From positions 23,128,378 to 23,192,377 of the forward strand of contig CP099848.1 of assembly GCA_030062745.1 (NCBI GenBank): 64,000 nt of DNA. The letters run 5' to 3'. The stretch is from Capitulum mitella. Its lineage: Eukaryota > Arthropoda > Thecostraca > Pollicipedomorpha > Pollicipedidae. Below, in pieces: positions 46,700 to 58,880 of the stretch. Below the pieces are notes generated by a model. It was not told the origin of the DNA. It saw only the letters and a list, made by a program, of their open reading frames with translations, and made no database searches. The stretch's first letter is position 1, and every line of letters begins with the position of its first letter. The position numbers and the translations under genes were made by a program.

Positions 46700-49600
46700 C
46701 TTAAGATCGCTCAGCTCGCAGTTGCGACGGAAGGGGACACGAGAAAGTGAATGTGCGATATAGACATATTTGCCCTAGTTTACAGATATAGCACACCCAT
46801 ATATAACACCAGGGATGTCTCCAGACATCAGTTTTGGAGGGTATATTCCGTGCAATAACATGTTCAGTGGGCAGAACATTTTGGATCTGTGTGATTGGTT
46901 TTGTTAGTTACACATATATTACGATCAAACACCATACACTTCAGTGACAGTAAAAACCAGAGGCGGTTCCAACCAAATGTAACATAAAGTATTGTACTTT
47001 ATTCTTCCTTTCTTCTACTGCTTCCTTTTTCTCTTCCCTCCCTTTGTTCTTTTTCCTAATTCCTGAAAATTATCACTTGGTTTACCTAATAAAACACAGC
47101 TGTCACCATGTACTTCTCGGTCCCTCTTTTTCTTGTAGCTCACCAGACTCAAAACATATGGGAAAAAACTCACATTTTCCAAAAAATGACCATCAGCTAA
47201 GTGTGACTGTTACGCCTTTGATTCTGTTCTGTCAAACTGTGACCAGCTTATGATCTCATAATGCTAACTTAAAGCACAGTACAAAATAGTGATCACATGT
47301 TTGAATATGACTGCTGGTTATTAAAGAGAGTGTAGTCAAATACCAAATTTTAGCTGTATACGTGCGATCAAAGAGGACACTGGCCTGAATCGTCACGTAT
47401 TATTCGTTTTCCCCAGATCGCCTTCGTTGACCTACGACGGCCAAATATTTACCGATATTTCCCACTACTCCAGCACCGTGCTGCCAACACAGATTTATCG
47501 GTTTTACTCCAGCTCCTTTTCGTTACTAAGTGGGACCGATGGCACCGATAACATATCGTTAGCCCCAGCGAATCGTTTTTTGAGTTGCGAGCTCGCCAGC
47601 AATGACAGCAAACGGTGCCCAGCGAATCATCTTTCGAGTTGCGAGCTGATCGGCGGCGAAGGCAGACTGTGAACACGTCAAGCTCAGCAGCCTGGCGGCC
47701 GAGGCCTTATAGAGGCATATTGGTAAAAACTTGTACACTGAACGAGGTTTTAAATGTCTGATTGCGAAGGTTTCGTTGAATGATTTTTTGCTGACATTCT
47801 CCACCCCTGTGTGAATGCCCCTTATGAGGTTATGTAGTTATTTATCAACCATCATATCAAAGCATCATATCATCATAACCATATCAAAAGTTATTTTGCT
47901 ACGTGAAAGATATCCAAGAACTTCAGATAGCTACGGGCGAATATAATTGGTATTATTGGAATCCAAATTCGGCTTTTGAAAATTTTCCAAGTTCCAGATT
48001 GGAAACTGGTTGGATATAACATGCATTTTTCTGGAAAAGTTGGACAGCTTATTGCATGTCAACTGCTAAAAATGTGATAGTTGAGTGTTTTCTAATATTC
48101 TTAATGTAAGCTTGGCTCCATGCAGCATACACAAGTGACATTTTGATACTGTTATTCAATACCAAGGGTGGCTAAGCTTACCCCACCCCAAATTGAGAAC
48201 CACGTTGGAATTTCCTCAGACCTGGATGTTGGGCAGTTGTGGATACTCACATGCAGGGTCTGAAAAACTGATGCTTGTGTACTTGTACTCCAGGAGACTC
48301 TGTGTTTCAGGATGTGACTGGATCAGATGGAAAGTTTTGTATGCCAGCACAAACCTAGTTGAAAAATAAATTTTTGTGAGCACAAAAGTTTGCAGCTGAC
48401 GTCATACTAGTCCTAGTCAAAGATTGCTTGGGATACGGAGAGCACACGAAAGAGAATTTTCATCGGTATTCCGTGATAGGTTGTAAATTCCTTTTTTCCT
48501 TGGCTACTGCAGACTGTTGTTTGTATGGATATGGATGATTGTATTGTTAATGTTTTTGTTCTCTGTCCTGGCACCACACTTATGTAGCTCGACAGTGAGG
48601 TTATTCTTTCTTGTTCATTCTTGTATGTCACTTGGGCATTATCTCTGTTGTTCGTTTCATTCGTAGTGAATATTTGAATCTGGTTTTGAAACCAATGCAA
48701 ATAGTCAAGCCTGGCTGATGGTTGTCTGAACGAAAAGTTGACATGCAGTGTAGTGGCTGCCATTCTGTTGACTGCTGGTTGGCAATGTAAAATTGATAAC
48801 AGCCCAATTACCATTTTTGCCTATCAGCCTCCGAGTCATCACTTAGCAGCTAACAAAAAGGCATGCACCAAATTGTTTGTTGATTGTTTTGTCCTAGAAC
48901 TTGACTGATGTCTAGATTAAACCTATTCAAGCAAAAAAAAAAGCAGTGATGCAGTCGCACATACCATTGTTTGTAAGTTAATGTTTTTGCGTGTATATAT
49001 AAATGATACCCACCATGGTGGGCAGACAGTAGGTATTTACAAGGGGCAATGGTATCATCAAATAATGGTGGCTATTTGCTTCTTGAACATTTGAACATTG
49101 CTACCCACATCACTAACCCTGCTGCAAGAAATACATAATTGTGCAGATATAACCATAAATGGTAAAGTGCGCATCAGATGAATTAACTTGGCTTTAGGGG
49201 ATGGCTAATGTTGTCCTTATCCTAAATAACACTATCATGAAGTCAGAGGTTACTGGCTTTATCAACTGGCATTTGGCCTCCCAGGCATTAACAGAATAAA
49301 CTGTTTCTAGTAGCCCTATCAGTGGCTGTAATATATGCATGGTGGCTATATTCCAATATTAAGAACATCAAAAATAATATTGTTTGCACAACATTACTCT
49401 ATTGATGCCACCAGCAGTTAATGCAGACCTCTTACAATCCTTGCGGGTGTGTTGCACAAGTGTGATGCCAGTCCAGAGATTAGCAAAAATGCTTAAGTTT
49501 ACTTTCGGTGGCAACTGGAGAGGTTACCACCAAAAGTAGATAAGTCTGTTGGCTAACTGTTGATGCCATAAGAATAGTGTAAATCTGAAATCAGCTTGTG

Positions 49601-49740
49601 GATGTGCCTACTAACAAGTGACAGTCATTTTAAAAGTGCTATCTAGAATCCAACTGATAACTCACATGTTGTACCATGTTCATTGTACAGTCACATGCTA
49701 AGCATGTGACAGCAGTGCTTGCTGGAATCAACAGTTGATT
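46700..49740. other. Interior of the 6-kb unit, no gene seen
   Basis: A 54-bp tandem pair starts at 47565 and 47619 (CCAGCGAATC, then GAGTTGCGAGCT). Otherwise it is AT-rich sequence. The 133-codon minus-strand open frame at 48413-48814 has no recognisable domain. Confidence 0.4.
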
Positions 49741-49849
49741 GCACTTGGCCGCTTACAGGCTACATGCTGCCATTCTGACAGACGATGCATTGTTCAGGTA
49801 TAATCTGGTCAGTCATCACACATGCCTACAACCAATTTCTGTTTACAGG

Positions 49850-50030
49850 TTAGTCCCTGTGCACAGCCGAGCAAAGAGAAAGGTCGCCCTGGGACAAGAA
49901 CGAGCTCCAAAGGGTTACCCTGGCGTTGCGGAGAGGCGCCGGCTGATGGTGGCTTTCAGGAAAGAGGCTTCCATCTCTGGCTCACGTCCGAATTCTCCGA
50001 TTGCCCACGACGCCTGCATACCTATGTAAA
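49850..50030 (+). other. Possible exon, unrecognised
   Basis: After a TTTACAG acceptor-like site near 49849, an open frame rich in Arg/Lys/Ala leads into the GC-rich repeat. It is not supported by homology or a second exon. Confidence 0.2.
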
Positions 50031-50089
50031 CCCTGCATACCCATGTACACCGACCACCGGCGGAGGACATCAGCTCGTTCAGGGAGCAA

Positions 50090-50520
50090 CGAGAAGCCCA
50101 TCGGCGGCATCATTGAGGCGGCCGCCGTCGCCATCGAGTCGCCGAGGAGTCTGCACACCCGGAGCGGCCGGCGCCGCCGCCGACCTCGCTGGGATATCGG
50201 TACATCCGGCGCGGCAGCGCCGCCGCCAAGCTCGCCGGGGAGTTTGCACATCCGGAGTGGCTAGCGCCGCCGCAACGCGCCGAGCAGTTGGCGCTGCCCG
50301 CGCCGCTCCCGAACTGGCCGAGGTGTCTGCGCATCCGGCGTCGCCGGCGCCGCCGCGGAGCGCGCAAAGGGGTCGGCGCAACGGGAGCGGTCGGCGCCGC
50401 AAATGAATTGGTGCATCCAGCGCCGCCGTCGCCGACGGCGAGCTGGCCGAGGAGTCTGCGCATCGGGAGCAGCTGGTGCCGCCGCAGGGCTCCGAGCAGT
50501 TGGCGCTGGGGAGGGGGGTG
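50090..50520. repeat. GC-rich degenerate ~45-50-bp minisatellite
   Basis: Repeated modules follow the order GAGTCTGC-CATCCGG, then GGCGCCGCCG, then AGCT-GCCG. All six frames are largely open because of composition, giving several overlapping false coding frames. Confidence 0.65.
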
Positions 50521-50529
50521 GGGTGGCTG

Positions 50530-52050
50530 TGGGTGGCTCAAAACTTCTGGAGCACGCTCCAGAAAGCCGTTGCACCCCGCATAGTTAGGCTCTGAGAATC
50601 GTCGGGGGATGGTCCACACAACGCAGGATGGTACTAATCGTCGAACACCCCGGCCGAGTTACCCCCACCTGAAATATTGTTTTTTGGATGTTATTTGGTA
50701 TTTTTTTTGTCTCGGCTCCACGTGACATGGCTGGGTTTGCTGGCATTGCTGGGTTACCATGTATCCTGGGATGGATGATGAAAATTGTCACAAATGAATC
50801 ATATTTTCAAATGTTTTATTACGTAAAGGTGTTGCATTCTGATGTGCTCCATGAAAATGACTTAAAAGTCATTTTACTAAGTGTTTGATTCTACACACTG
50901 GTGTAAAAAATCCATACATGTCCAACTTGCTGGCTGCTGCAAGCAAAAATATGTCCATAAATAAAGGACTGAACTGTCTCAGGAAAGGAATATCAATATC
51001 ACCCAAGCGTGGAACTGCCAAACTGAAGCCGACTTGGCAGTCACACATTTTGTCTTGAACCTGGCTCTACCATCTGCAATCAGTTTACAATGCAAATGAT
51101 ATCAAGCGCAGGCAACGCCTAGAGCCAAGGGCGTGGTTTGCTATTCATTTGGGGGGTGGAGGCTTGAGCCCCCAAATTTTAGTTCAAACCCCATCCCAGC
51201 TTTGGAAAGAAAGTGGGACAAGTCCGGGAGAAATTCTGCCTGTTTGTGGGTAGGATTAGCCATTTTCCTTGCGTAGTCCCCCCCCCCCCCAACATATTTT
51301 GCAAAACTACGCCCCACCTAGAACAAAGAAATGAGAAGGAATCAGACTTTGTTCAAACAGGTACCGCTGAGACCATGGGTATAGAATTGGAACAAATTTT
51401 GGTATGGAAAAATTCATGCATCAGGCCCCAAAATATGGTAGAACGTATCTACAGTGCATTATTTTATAGAGCAACAAAATAAATGAATGGATCAAGTTAT
51501 TGGTATGGGGCCCCATACCAATCATTTCCTTTGGTATGGTAAGCTCCATACCAAAGGTATACAAAGTTACCCTTGGGTGAGACTGCCGGTAACCATTCGT
51601 AACCCACGATGACCACATGAACATGTGAGCATTCTGTGGCCTTGGTTTGTCTCAGGTGCGCCATTTTTTGTATCACGTACTGATCATTTCCAGCCCGCTA
51701 ATTGGTTGCTTTTGGTACCGCACCTTAGTGCTGCATGTACACTCGTAGAGCTATCGATATCACGGATTTGAAAAAAAATCAAAATCATATGAGTGAATTA
51801 TCATCGCTCGAAGCCCCAGACACGCTTTTCATTGCTGTCATAAATGAAAGCTAGGGTCGAGTATCCGCTGGAATGTCTTTGGAAAACCGAAAAGATTAGA
51901 CACACTCCCTTCAATGGTTTATCATATAGAAAGCTACCAGACTTTTTCTGGTAACTTGATGCGCCTATAAGCATTTGTCGTATGTATATGATAAAGCATA
52001 CGACACATACGGGAAATGTTTTCCGAACGCAGATAAGCTTGCCGTACTCA
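50530..52050. other. No gene seen
   Basis: A C-run at 51280-51291 and a GGGGGG/CCCCC segment at 51150-51175 are repeat-like. Nothing coding was recognised. Confidence 0.4.
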
Positions 52051-52450
52051 AAACATGTCGCAGAATCAGTTAATATTTCCCAAAAACGTATGTCCCTTTT
52101 ATGTGCCCTGAATACGCCTATGAATTTTGAGAATCAACCACTTCCTAACATATGTGATAAACCTACCAGCTGTCGGTAGTAGGACATAAAGTGGAACAAA
52201 ATTGGAAATAAAATGTGGTCAGAAAACTCGTATAAATAAACCCCTATTTATACCCCATTTTGACCGTTTATGCCGCCTTTCCAAGCCTTTCAAGTTTTCT
52301 TTTTTAGAAATGTAGATTTTGCTACAGGCTACTGAGCCCCGCTTTTTGCTAGGACATCGGACTAATATTTTTCGAGATCACGGGAGGCAGAATCTGCCCC
52401 CCCCCCCTTAAAAATTGTACACACCGGGCATGAGCACGGAATAGGGTTGA

Positions 52451-54150
52451 CTGATGAACTTTGAAACGTTCCTTCCAGTATTAAGCCGGACTGAAGCTGG
52501 AGAACTTTATTCTCCAGAGCAGGGAATGAAATCTGCTGTTAGCACAAACGAGGGACAAGTATCCATCTCTTACTTATGCTCGGAAAACTATAGCTGTGGT
52601 GTCAGCTTGGAAAAATAGGGTGGTACGGGAGGCAATAGAAATCAAGCAAGCGACTCATCATTAAACAGGGGAGTGGGTAAATTCCAGTTAAGTACGATGT
52701 GGGATATTGTTAGAGCTAACGGTTCTACAGTCGATTCTGCATGGCGTAGTCTGAGGTTATAGCAACATTTAGGCAGTGAAACCATGTAAAACGTTTTTTT
52801 AGGCTGTGGCGCACAATTAAAAGAAGTAAATATGTAAAACGCTCCAGATAATAGCGAACGATTGGGCGGGCGAATTTAAAGCGCAGCACCTTTGTTTTAC
52901 AGTGTACGTCGAGGACATATGAAGCGAAATTTCATGTCGTGTCTCTTTCGTTAGAGCAGCGGCAATTACTGTTACGCACAACGGATGGTATATTAGTATA
53001 TTTTTTCATACAACGTTTTTTATCACTAACGCGTTATATCATTTTCATATAAGAAATCAAAAAATTATCCGCTTTAACGCGAACGTTATAGCGGATAATT
53101 AGGTAGCACGAACATATGAAGCGTGGTTCTGGGGATAACGGACGACCAGATTAGGCAAATGCGCATGACATACCTTTGATTGATATCGAACAATGTGACG
53201 AAGCGAATTTAGAGCACGGGTTTATTTTATAGCGAACGATTATACGATTATGTGTAAAGTGTAGTACAGGTTACGGCGATCTGCGAAGCGAACAGAACAT
53301 GTAAAGCGTAGATTTGGAATTTGGTAGGGATTTCGACTAGACCAATATGGAGAGTGCCTTTTTAGGTCATGTCTCCTTTGTTTAAAGATAGCCACAATTA
53401 ACGTTCCGCGGGACTGAGAGCATTTTTCGAATTATTTCACTTGTGTTTGCTTGTCTGTGACCCTGTACTCTACCAGTGTCCAAGGACGAGCGAAATCGTC
53501 CGAAATATATAGTCTCATTTTTATCGAGATCGACCTTCAGTGTTATCCGAAAAGTCAAAGTCACATCCATAACTGTTACCTAACCTACACTTACCACCTG
53601 TGCTTTCAAATGCTGGTTGCTGCTCAGATCTCAGTCAGTTTACACTACGTTTTTTGTAAAACATGATTTATACCGAGCCGGTCTCACGACAAAAGGGTGA
53701 ATTGTCGTTGCCGCTGGAGGACACACGAGCCACATTCTTTTGGCTCACGTGCATTTATCACGAGGATTTATTTATGCTATTTCAGTTTTTGGTTGGGTCT
53801 TTTATGTCCGACATGCTCCCCTAGCGTATGGATAAAAACAAAGTTGGTGCAGTTCTGCTATGAAACTGCTTCAGCTGCAAAAACGCAACGTAAATTCAAG
53901 CGATTTTTTTCAAGATCCGTGAAGCACCAAACCGGAGTATAATTTTCAGCAGAGTCCAAAAGTCTATGCAGCGAGGTGGTGTTTAGATCTTACACAGGCT
54001 GAAATATGGCCCCAGATTCATCAAACGGAAAAAGATCGGCGAAAAGGCCTAGCGGCATCTTTCGGTGAAGCCCGAAGAACCCTGTGAAAAATCAGCCAAG
54101 AGCTTGGACGCAGCTAGGCAACAACAGGGCAGATCACGAGGGATCACATT
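52451..54150. other. No gene seen; internally repetitive AT-rich DNA
   Basis: Blocks such as TAGCGAACGATT (near 52853 and 53232), TCATGTC-TGTCTC and GGCAATTA recur in the same order. This suggests an old ~380-bp duplication. Confidence 0.4.
53063..53100. repeat. Near-perfect 17-bp-arm hairpin
   Basis: AATTATCCGCTTTAACG (53063-53079) pairs with 53084-53100 with one mismatch across a 4-base CGAA loop. Confidence 0.8.
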
Positions 54151-54872
54151 CACTTCTTCCCACACAAGATCACCACCCATCAGAAGTCTTCTCGGGTTCA
54201 TGGCCAGGCCAGAGCCGGCTATAGCGCCCATCTTTTTTCAGGGCGCATGGATCGGGCGCGCGTCGGGATCCTTTGCGGATAACTGTGATTTTCCGATAAA
54301 GCACATGTCTGTCTTGATGGACCGTGTTAACAGTCACAACTATAAATTCTGGTCTACTGAATCACCAGAAGCTGATGAACAGTCTCGCGACAATCAGAAA
54401 TGTACGGTTTGGCGCGCCATGAGCGCCCAGGACATCGTTGGCCCATTCTTTTTTGTAATCTGGAGCGGCCAGTGCGTCACTGTAAGCGCTGTGATGCACA
54501 GACGGGCCATATTTAGACCCTGGAAGAGCCTCACTCAAAGACACGGTGTCAACCTCGCACGACCAGTGGTCCCAGCAGAATGGTAAGCTCATTCGCTGCT
54601 TTGTCTGGGAAGGTGGCTGCGAGAGACGTTTGGCGCGCGACTCATTGCCCTTAAGCAGCCAATCTCATTGCCAGCTCTTTCTCTGGACCTGGGCCCTCTG
54701 TTTTTTTTTCTGTGGGGGAATCTGAAGTCCCAAGTGTAGCCAGACAATCCCAGAAGCATCCAGGAATCCCATCAGGCGGTCACGTTGGCTTTCCGTGTGG
54801 TTCCACGAGCAGCGTGCAGCAATGCGATCCGATCTGCCAAACGTCGAGCACAGGGGTGTCGATTTCTGTAAA
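54151..54872 (+). pseudogene. Relic of a DDE_3 (mariner-like) transposase
   Basis: Pieces of one transposase appear in the expected order but in different frames. HFFPHKITTHQK is at 54151-54186; FSDKAHVCLDGP, around the first catalytic Asp, is at 54289-54324; VNSHNYKFW and TVWRAMSAQDIVGPFFF are at 54326-54454; HGVNLARPVVP ends near a stop at 54585; FLWGNLKSQV is from about 54707. The FSDEAH motif has Lys in place of Glu. At least three frame changes and several stops are present. The family moves Tc1/mariner-superfamily elements and is common in arthropods. This copy is dead. No terminal repeats were located. Confidence 0.8.
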
Positions 54873-55754
54873 TGATTGGGGGTCCAAGCCCAGGGCCCGA
54901 CAATTTAACCTCCGCCAAAATGTGACTTTCTCGACAGATTTAACCCACTTGATTTTGACCGAGGGGAATTTTTTCGATTTTTTAACGATTTTTTTCGCAT
55001 TTGTACGGTGTACAAAACACTATATGTAAAAGCTTACATATAAATATATATATATAACACATATATTTACGTGTAGTGATTACATGTTGCACACTTGGCA
55101 TGACCAAAACTGTTTAGTAATGTTGTAAGTCCCTATCGACATTTCATTTTTAAGAAACAAGGAAACATTGGGAGGGCTCAAATGACTATCGGAGGGGCTC
55201 AAATCAGCACTGTAAGAGTTCAAGCCCGTCCGCGAATATACAAAACGACACCTCAGTGAGTGTTCAGTCAACTATTCTCGGGCGCCCAGTTTGACAATGC
55301 GGGTCCCTGGCACTCATGAAGAGATAGGAAGCTAAAACAGTACATCAATGGCTGTGATCAGAAACATAATTATTGATTGTGAAAGTTGTCACTGTGCCTA
55401 TTTGACCATATAACCTATCACCATTTCCTTTCTAACAGGCAGCCGGCGGAAAATTTCGGGGGTCCTCGCCCAGCGGTGTGCCCCTCATTTCACATGACCT
55501 CCTGGACGAAAAATATTAACGTAACATTTTACAGGGGGCTCGCAGCAGGGGCACAACCAGCCCAAAATTCCGGGGTGTGTGTGACCAAAGGTGAATCACT
55601 ATTCTATGAGTGAACCTCCTGAACAAAAACAGTCAGTTAACATTTTACGGCAACAGGCGCTTGCTGTTCCTAAACTTTATTAGTCGCAGCCAGCTGGCGG
55701 TCCTCTGATTGTCGATGATCGCGCCAAAAAAAACAATTTTTATGAGGGGCTCTA
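54873..55754. other. No gene seen; (AT)-rich tract at 55037-55070
   Basis: There is a short TATATA-rich microsatellite and two GGAGGGGCTCAAAT-like repeats near 55150-55205. No coding sequence was recognised. Confidence 0.4.
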
Positions 55755-56215
55755 TAGCTATCAAGGGCCCCTCTGCAGACCGTCCGGGGGCTGCTCTCTG
55801 TGAAGGAAGCCCATCCACGGGCTGGCAGCGGGCCCTGAAGGCGGCGGCAAGGGCCCCATGCATGCCAGCAGGGGCCCTTTATGCCGGCAGGGGGCCAGCT
55901 ACAGGCAAGCAGGGGGCCACTTCCAACTTGTAGGTGGCCGCTACAGGCCGACAGGGCCCCATAGAGCAATAGGAGATCCCTCCACAGGCCCGTGGGGCCC
56001 TCCGTCCGAAGGCTGGCAGGGCCCACAGGCCGGCAAGGGGCCCTGCAGACTGGCAGGTAATTCCTAGTACCGACAGGGTGCCCAAAGGGCCAACAAGGGC
56101 CCCTGCAGGCCGGCAAGAGGCCCCTTTGGACCCGCAGGGGACCCGCAGGGGGCCCCTGCAAGCCAGCAGGGGGCCCCTACAGGCTGGCACGGGCCCCCTA
56201 TAGACCGATGGGGGC
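55755..56215. repeat. Second GGGGCCCC-type minisatellite
   Basis: Imperfect ~20-22-bp units of the form GGCAGGGGGCCCCTACAGGCC repeat throughout. The core is close to the 7985-9816 array, but the spacer uses CAGGCCGGCA instead of GAGACGGCA. Confidence 0.8.
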
Positions 56216-58581
56216 CACTCTCTGTGTGTAGATCGACATATTTCATCTTCCGTCTTCGCTGGTCTACCGTTCTAAAAACATTTTTGGGATAGCTTCGGTT
56301 TTTGTAAGAATAATTTTCAAGCCTCGGTTGACTCTTTCAAACATTTTTGGGTATCCTGAGACCCCCAGGACCCCCCGTCTGTACTACTGTCCTCTGAATA
56401 TTTTATACCATTTTATGTTTTATTCTATGCTTTCTGGATGTCTGTTATCTACCAGTAATATACCTTGTGCGTGACGAGTGAGGTCTATTTAGTTGTTGCT
56501 TGCATAATGATTTTCCTTTTGTAATTTCCGGAACACAAAGGGATGTCTGTTGATCTATTTAGTGTTCTGCATCTGGAACATTGCAAGTTTTTGCATGACG
56601 TGCGCCCTGTATTTGGTTCGCTGCCATCACTGAGCGGCTCAAAAACATGCATGGCAAAATAGGTCTAAAGATGAAACGTTACTCCCGGAAGAGTTACGAG
56701 GAGCAAAATATAAGAAACCAGGGCATTGCAAATGAAAGTATCTAAAAAAAAGAAATGGGTTGTTTTCTGGTGGAAATTTCATGATTTTTGGCCCAGAAGT
56801 TGCGAAGTTATTAGCCCCTTGAAGTCGTCATGGCCCGGCCGGACCGCTCAGTTCTGTTTCTTGTTAGGTGAGATATGACTCATTCGGTTTTCGGCCTTGC
56901 TCGAAATTACAGCTATTTATTCACAAAGTTCCCTTTTCCGTACTACAAAGTGGCGGAGAACATTAGTGGGGGGGGGGGGGGACAAAATCAGCTTTGGAGT
57001 GGTCCGATCCGCATTGAAGGGGCCTAGACCCACATCGGAGGAGCCGTGGCCCCTCCAAGAAAACACGAATTGACACTTCTGGCAATATGCCAGTGAAACA
57101 GAACAAGACCACCATGATTTTCCATCCACAAATTAATGCAGCTGCAGATAAGACACAAAATGATACGTTTAAGTAACTTTCCAAACCAGTACATATAAAC
57201 TTTTCTCAGCCACGATTTTCGGGGGCATGATGTTGGAACAGAAAACGGATTAGGCAAAAAGAACGAGGAACTGGAAAAGTTTGGAAATGAAACGGCTTTC
57301 GCTAGTGCAAAGTGCACGCTGCTCATGACATTTCTTCCGTGCAAGATTTGGTTCATCACTGTTGTCAGCCTGGGCTGAGCATGCCTGCTGGTCAAAAAGG
57401 AAAAATCAGTCAGAGGAATGGATGCCTTATTTGCATGTTAAAATATAATTAATTATGGGACATTGGAGAAAGATTTAGTGTTGCCATTACGGAGTTAGCA
57501 AAAACCGGCTAGTTTTGGCCGGTCCGTCTGGTTTTAACCGGTCATAACCGGTCCAATCCGGTAAAAACCAATCAGACTTTGTCACCGCTCAGGATATTCT
57601 TAGAAACAGCATTTCTGCGACGACTTTCTCTATGTTTTCGCTGCAAAGTTGATACTAACTGCGCGGGTCAGCCCAGAGAATTGTAAGAAAAAATACTGGG
57701 GCATCAATAGCAGCGGTGCCCAAGTTCAGTTTGTCAGATAACATTATGGTTTGGTCTGATGTAACAGCCGTTGACAGAAATTTGTCTATTTTCCGTGATG
57801 TTTTCTTTGAAAAGAAAAAAAATCGATGCAAGGATGATTCACCCCACATATTGTAGATTATGGGTTTCCCTTTTTCCCAAGCATGGGTACATATACCTAA
57901 GTCTAAGGAAAGATCGGTTAACACTAAAAAAGAATGGGTGAATATAGCGTTTACCAGCCCCAAGACTTTCATCTCGAAACACGCGGTATGACCCCGTTAT
58001 ATCGCGATCGTTGAGGTCCGTAAAATGTCATCGCGAAACAAGCGGGGCCGCACTACATCGGAGCTGAACTTAAATCAGCATTCAGACTGACACTATGCTC
58101 ACCTAACATCCTAAGACGCCCCTGTTTTCGTTAGCCCTTGCCCATACAAGGTTTGGAGGATTTAAAATAGGTCCTATGACAATGCATGGAAAGAAGCAAC
58201 ATTGCCCGAACAGGAGAAGGGAGATAAAGTTCAATTGCCCAGTGGTTTTTCGTCAAGGGCCTTACTATTGCACTGATGGCTCGGAAATCAAGCGCATGAA
58301 GCTTACCTTCCACATTTTTTTAGCGGTTTGCTCCATTTTGGTCTTAAAAAAAGAAAAAAATAAAAGGCAAAGTTAACTCACCAGAAACTTTCCCAGTCCC
58401 GGAAAGAGCAAAAAAGGCGTCGGGTGGCCTGTTGCGTTATTTTAGAATTCGCATTAAATCGGAGCGGGTAAAATCAGGCTTTGCTGTTCTAAGTAACCCT
58501 TTTTAAGACAAACTTTTTGATGTCCAGTAAGCCGCTTTGGTCACTCCCCTTCTCGGATAATGCGAAACCACACCATTACGT
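56216..58581. other. No gene seen
   Basis: A G14 run lies at about 56970. An ACCGGT-rich segment at 57525-57580 has an imperfect inverted pair (GGTTTTAACCGG and CCGGTAAAAACC). No coding sequence was recognised. Confidence 0.4.
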
Positions 58582-58642
58582 GATCGGTAGCTCAGTTGGC
58601 AGAACGCTGTGTCCTCATCGTGGCAAGAAAGGTTCGAGTCGG

Positions 58643-58709
<67 letters not shown>

Positions 58710-58711
58710 AC

Positions 58712-58754
<43 letters not shown>

Positions 58755-58880
58755 CGGTTCGAGGCGTTTGATATTTAGCCTGCGGGTCAGCCGGCAACTG
58801 GACAAAAGAGGGTCAAGCTGACTACCACACCGTCGTGTCGCATCCTTGGCGGCACGTTAAGCTTTCGCCACAAAATCAGC
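58582..58880 (+). repeat. tRNA-derived SINE with (TA)n expansion
   Basis: Box A (TAGCTCAGTTGGCAGA) near 58587 and box B (GGTTCGAGTC) at 58631 form a tRNA-like head, with no credible acceptor pairing. It is followed by long (TA)n tracts and then a SINE-like body with GTCGTGTCGCATCCTTGGCG at 58833 and a GGCACGTTAAGC motif. Confidence 0.6.
58645..58753. repeat. (TA)n microsatellite in two blocks
   Basis: Pure TA runs at 58645-58707 and 58715-58753 are separated by CAACAGAC. Long Ile/Tyr open frames across it on both strands are artefacts. Confidence 0.95.

Larger units (their letters stand above)
46483..52446. mobile_element. 6-kb unit with TTAA-family ends and TTGA flanks
   Basis: The left end is CCCTATTCCGTGCT at 46483, preceded by TTGA (46479-46482). 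The right end is the exact inverse of those 14 bases at 52433-52446, followed by TTGA (52447-52450). Just inside, both ends align with the outer parts of the TTAA family (46483-46690, and from about 52060 to 52446) including the G-run/C-run hairpin blocks. The middle, about 5 kb, is unrelated to the family. It is either a copy interrupted by later insertions or a longer element. No transposase is recognisable inside. Confidence 0.65.

Noticed and set aside
50079-50619. Several overlapping 100-190-codon frames
   Set aside because: All frames are open because of a GC-rich minisatellite; no frame shows a domain or preferred codon use.
46483-52446. A piggyBac transposase inside the 6-kb unit
   Set aside because: No frame of adequate length or with a DDD-type pattern was seen in the interior.
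58582-58644. A tRNA gene with boxes A and B
   Set aside because: The acceptor and anticodon stems do not pair, and it is followed by a SINE-like tail interrupted by (TA)n.
58615-58821. Ile/Tyr-rich open frames on both strands
   Set aside because: They are the translation of a TA microsatellite.
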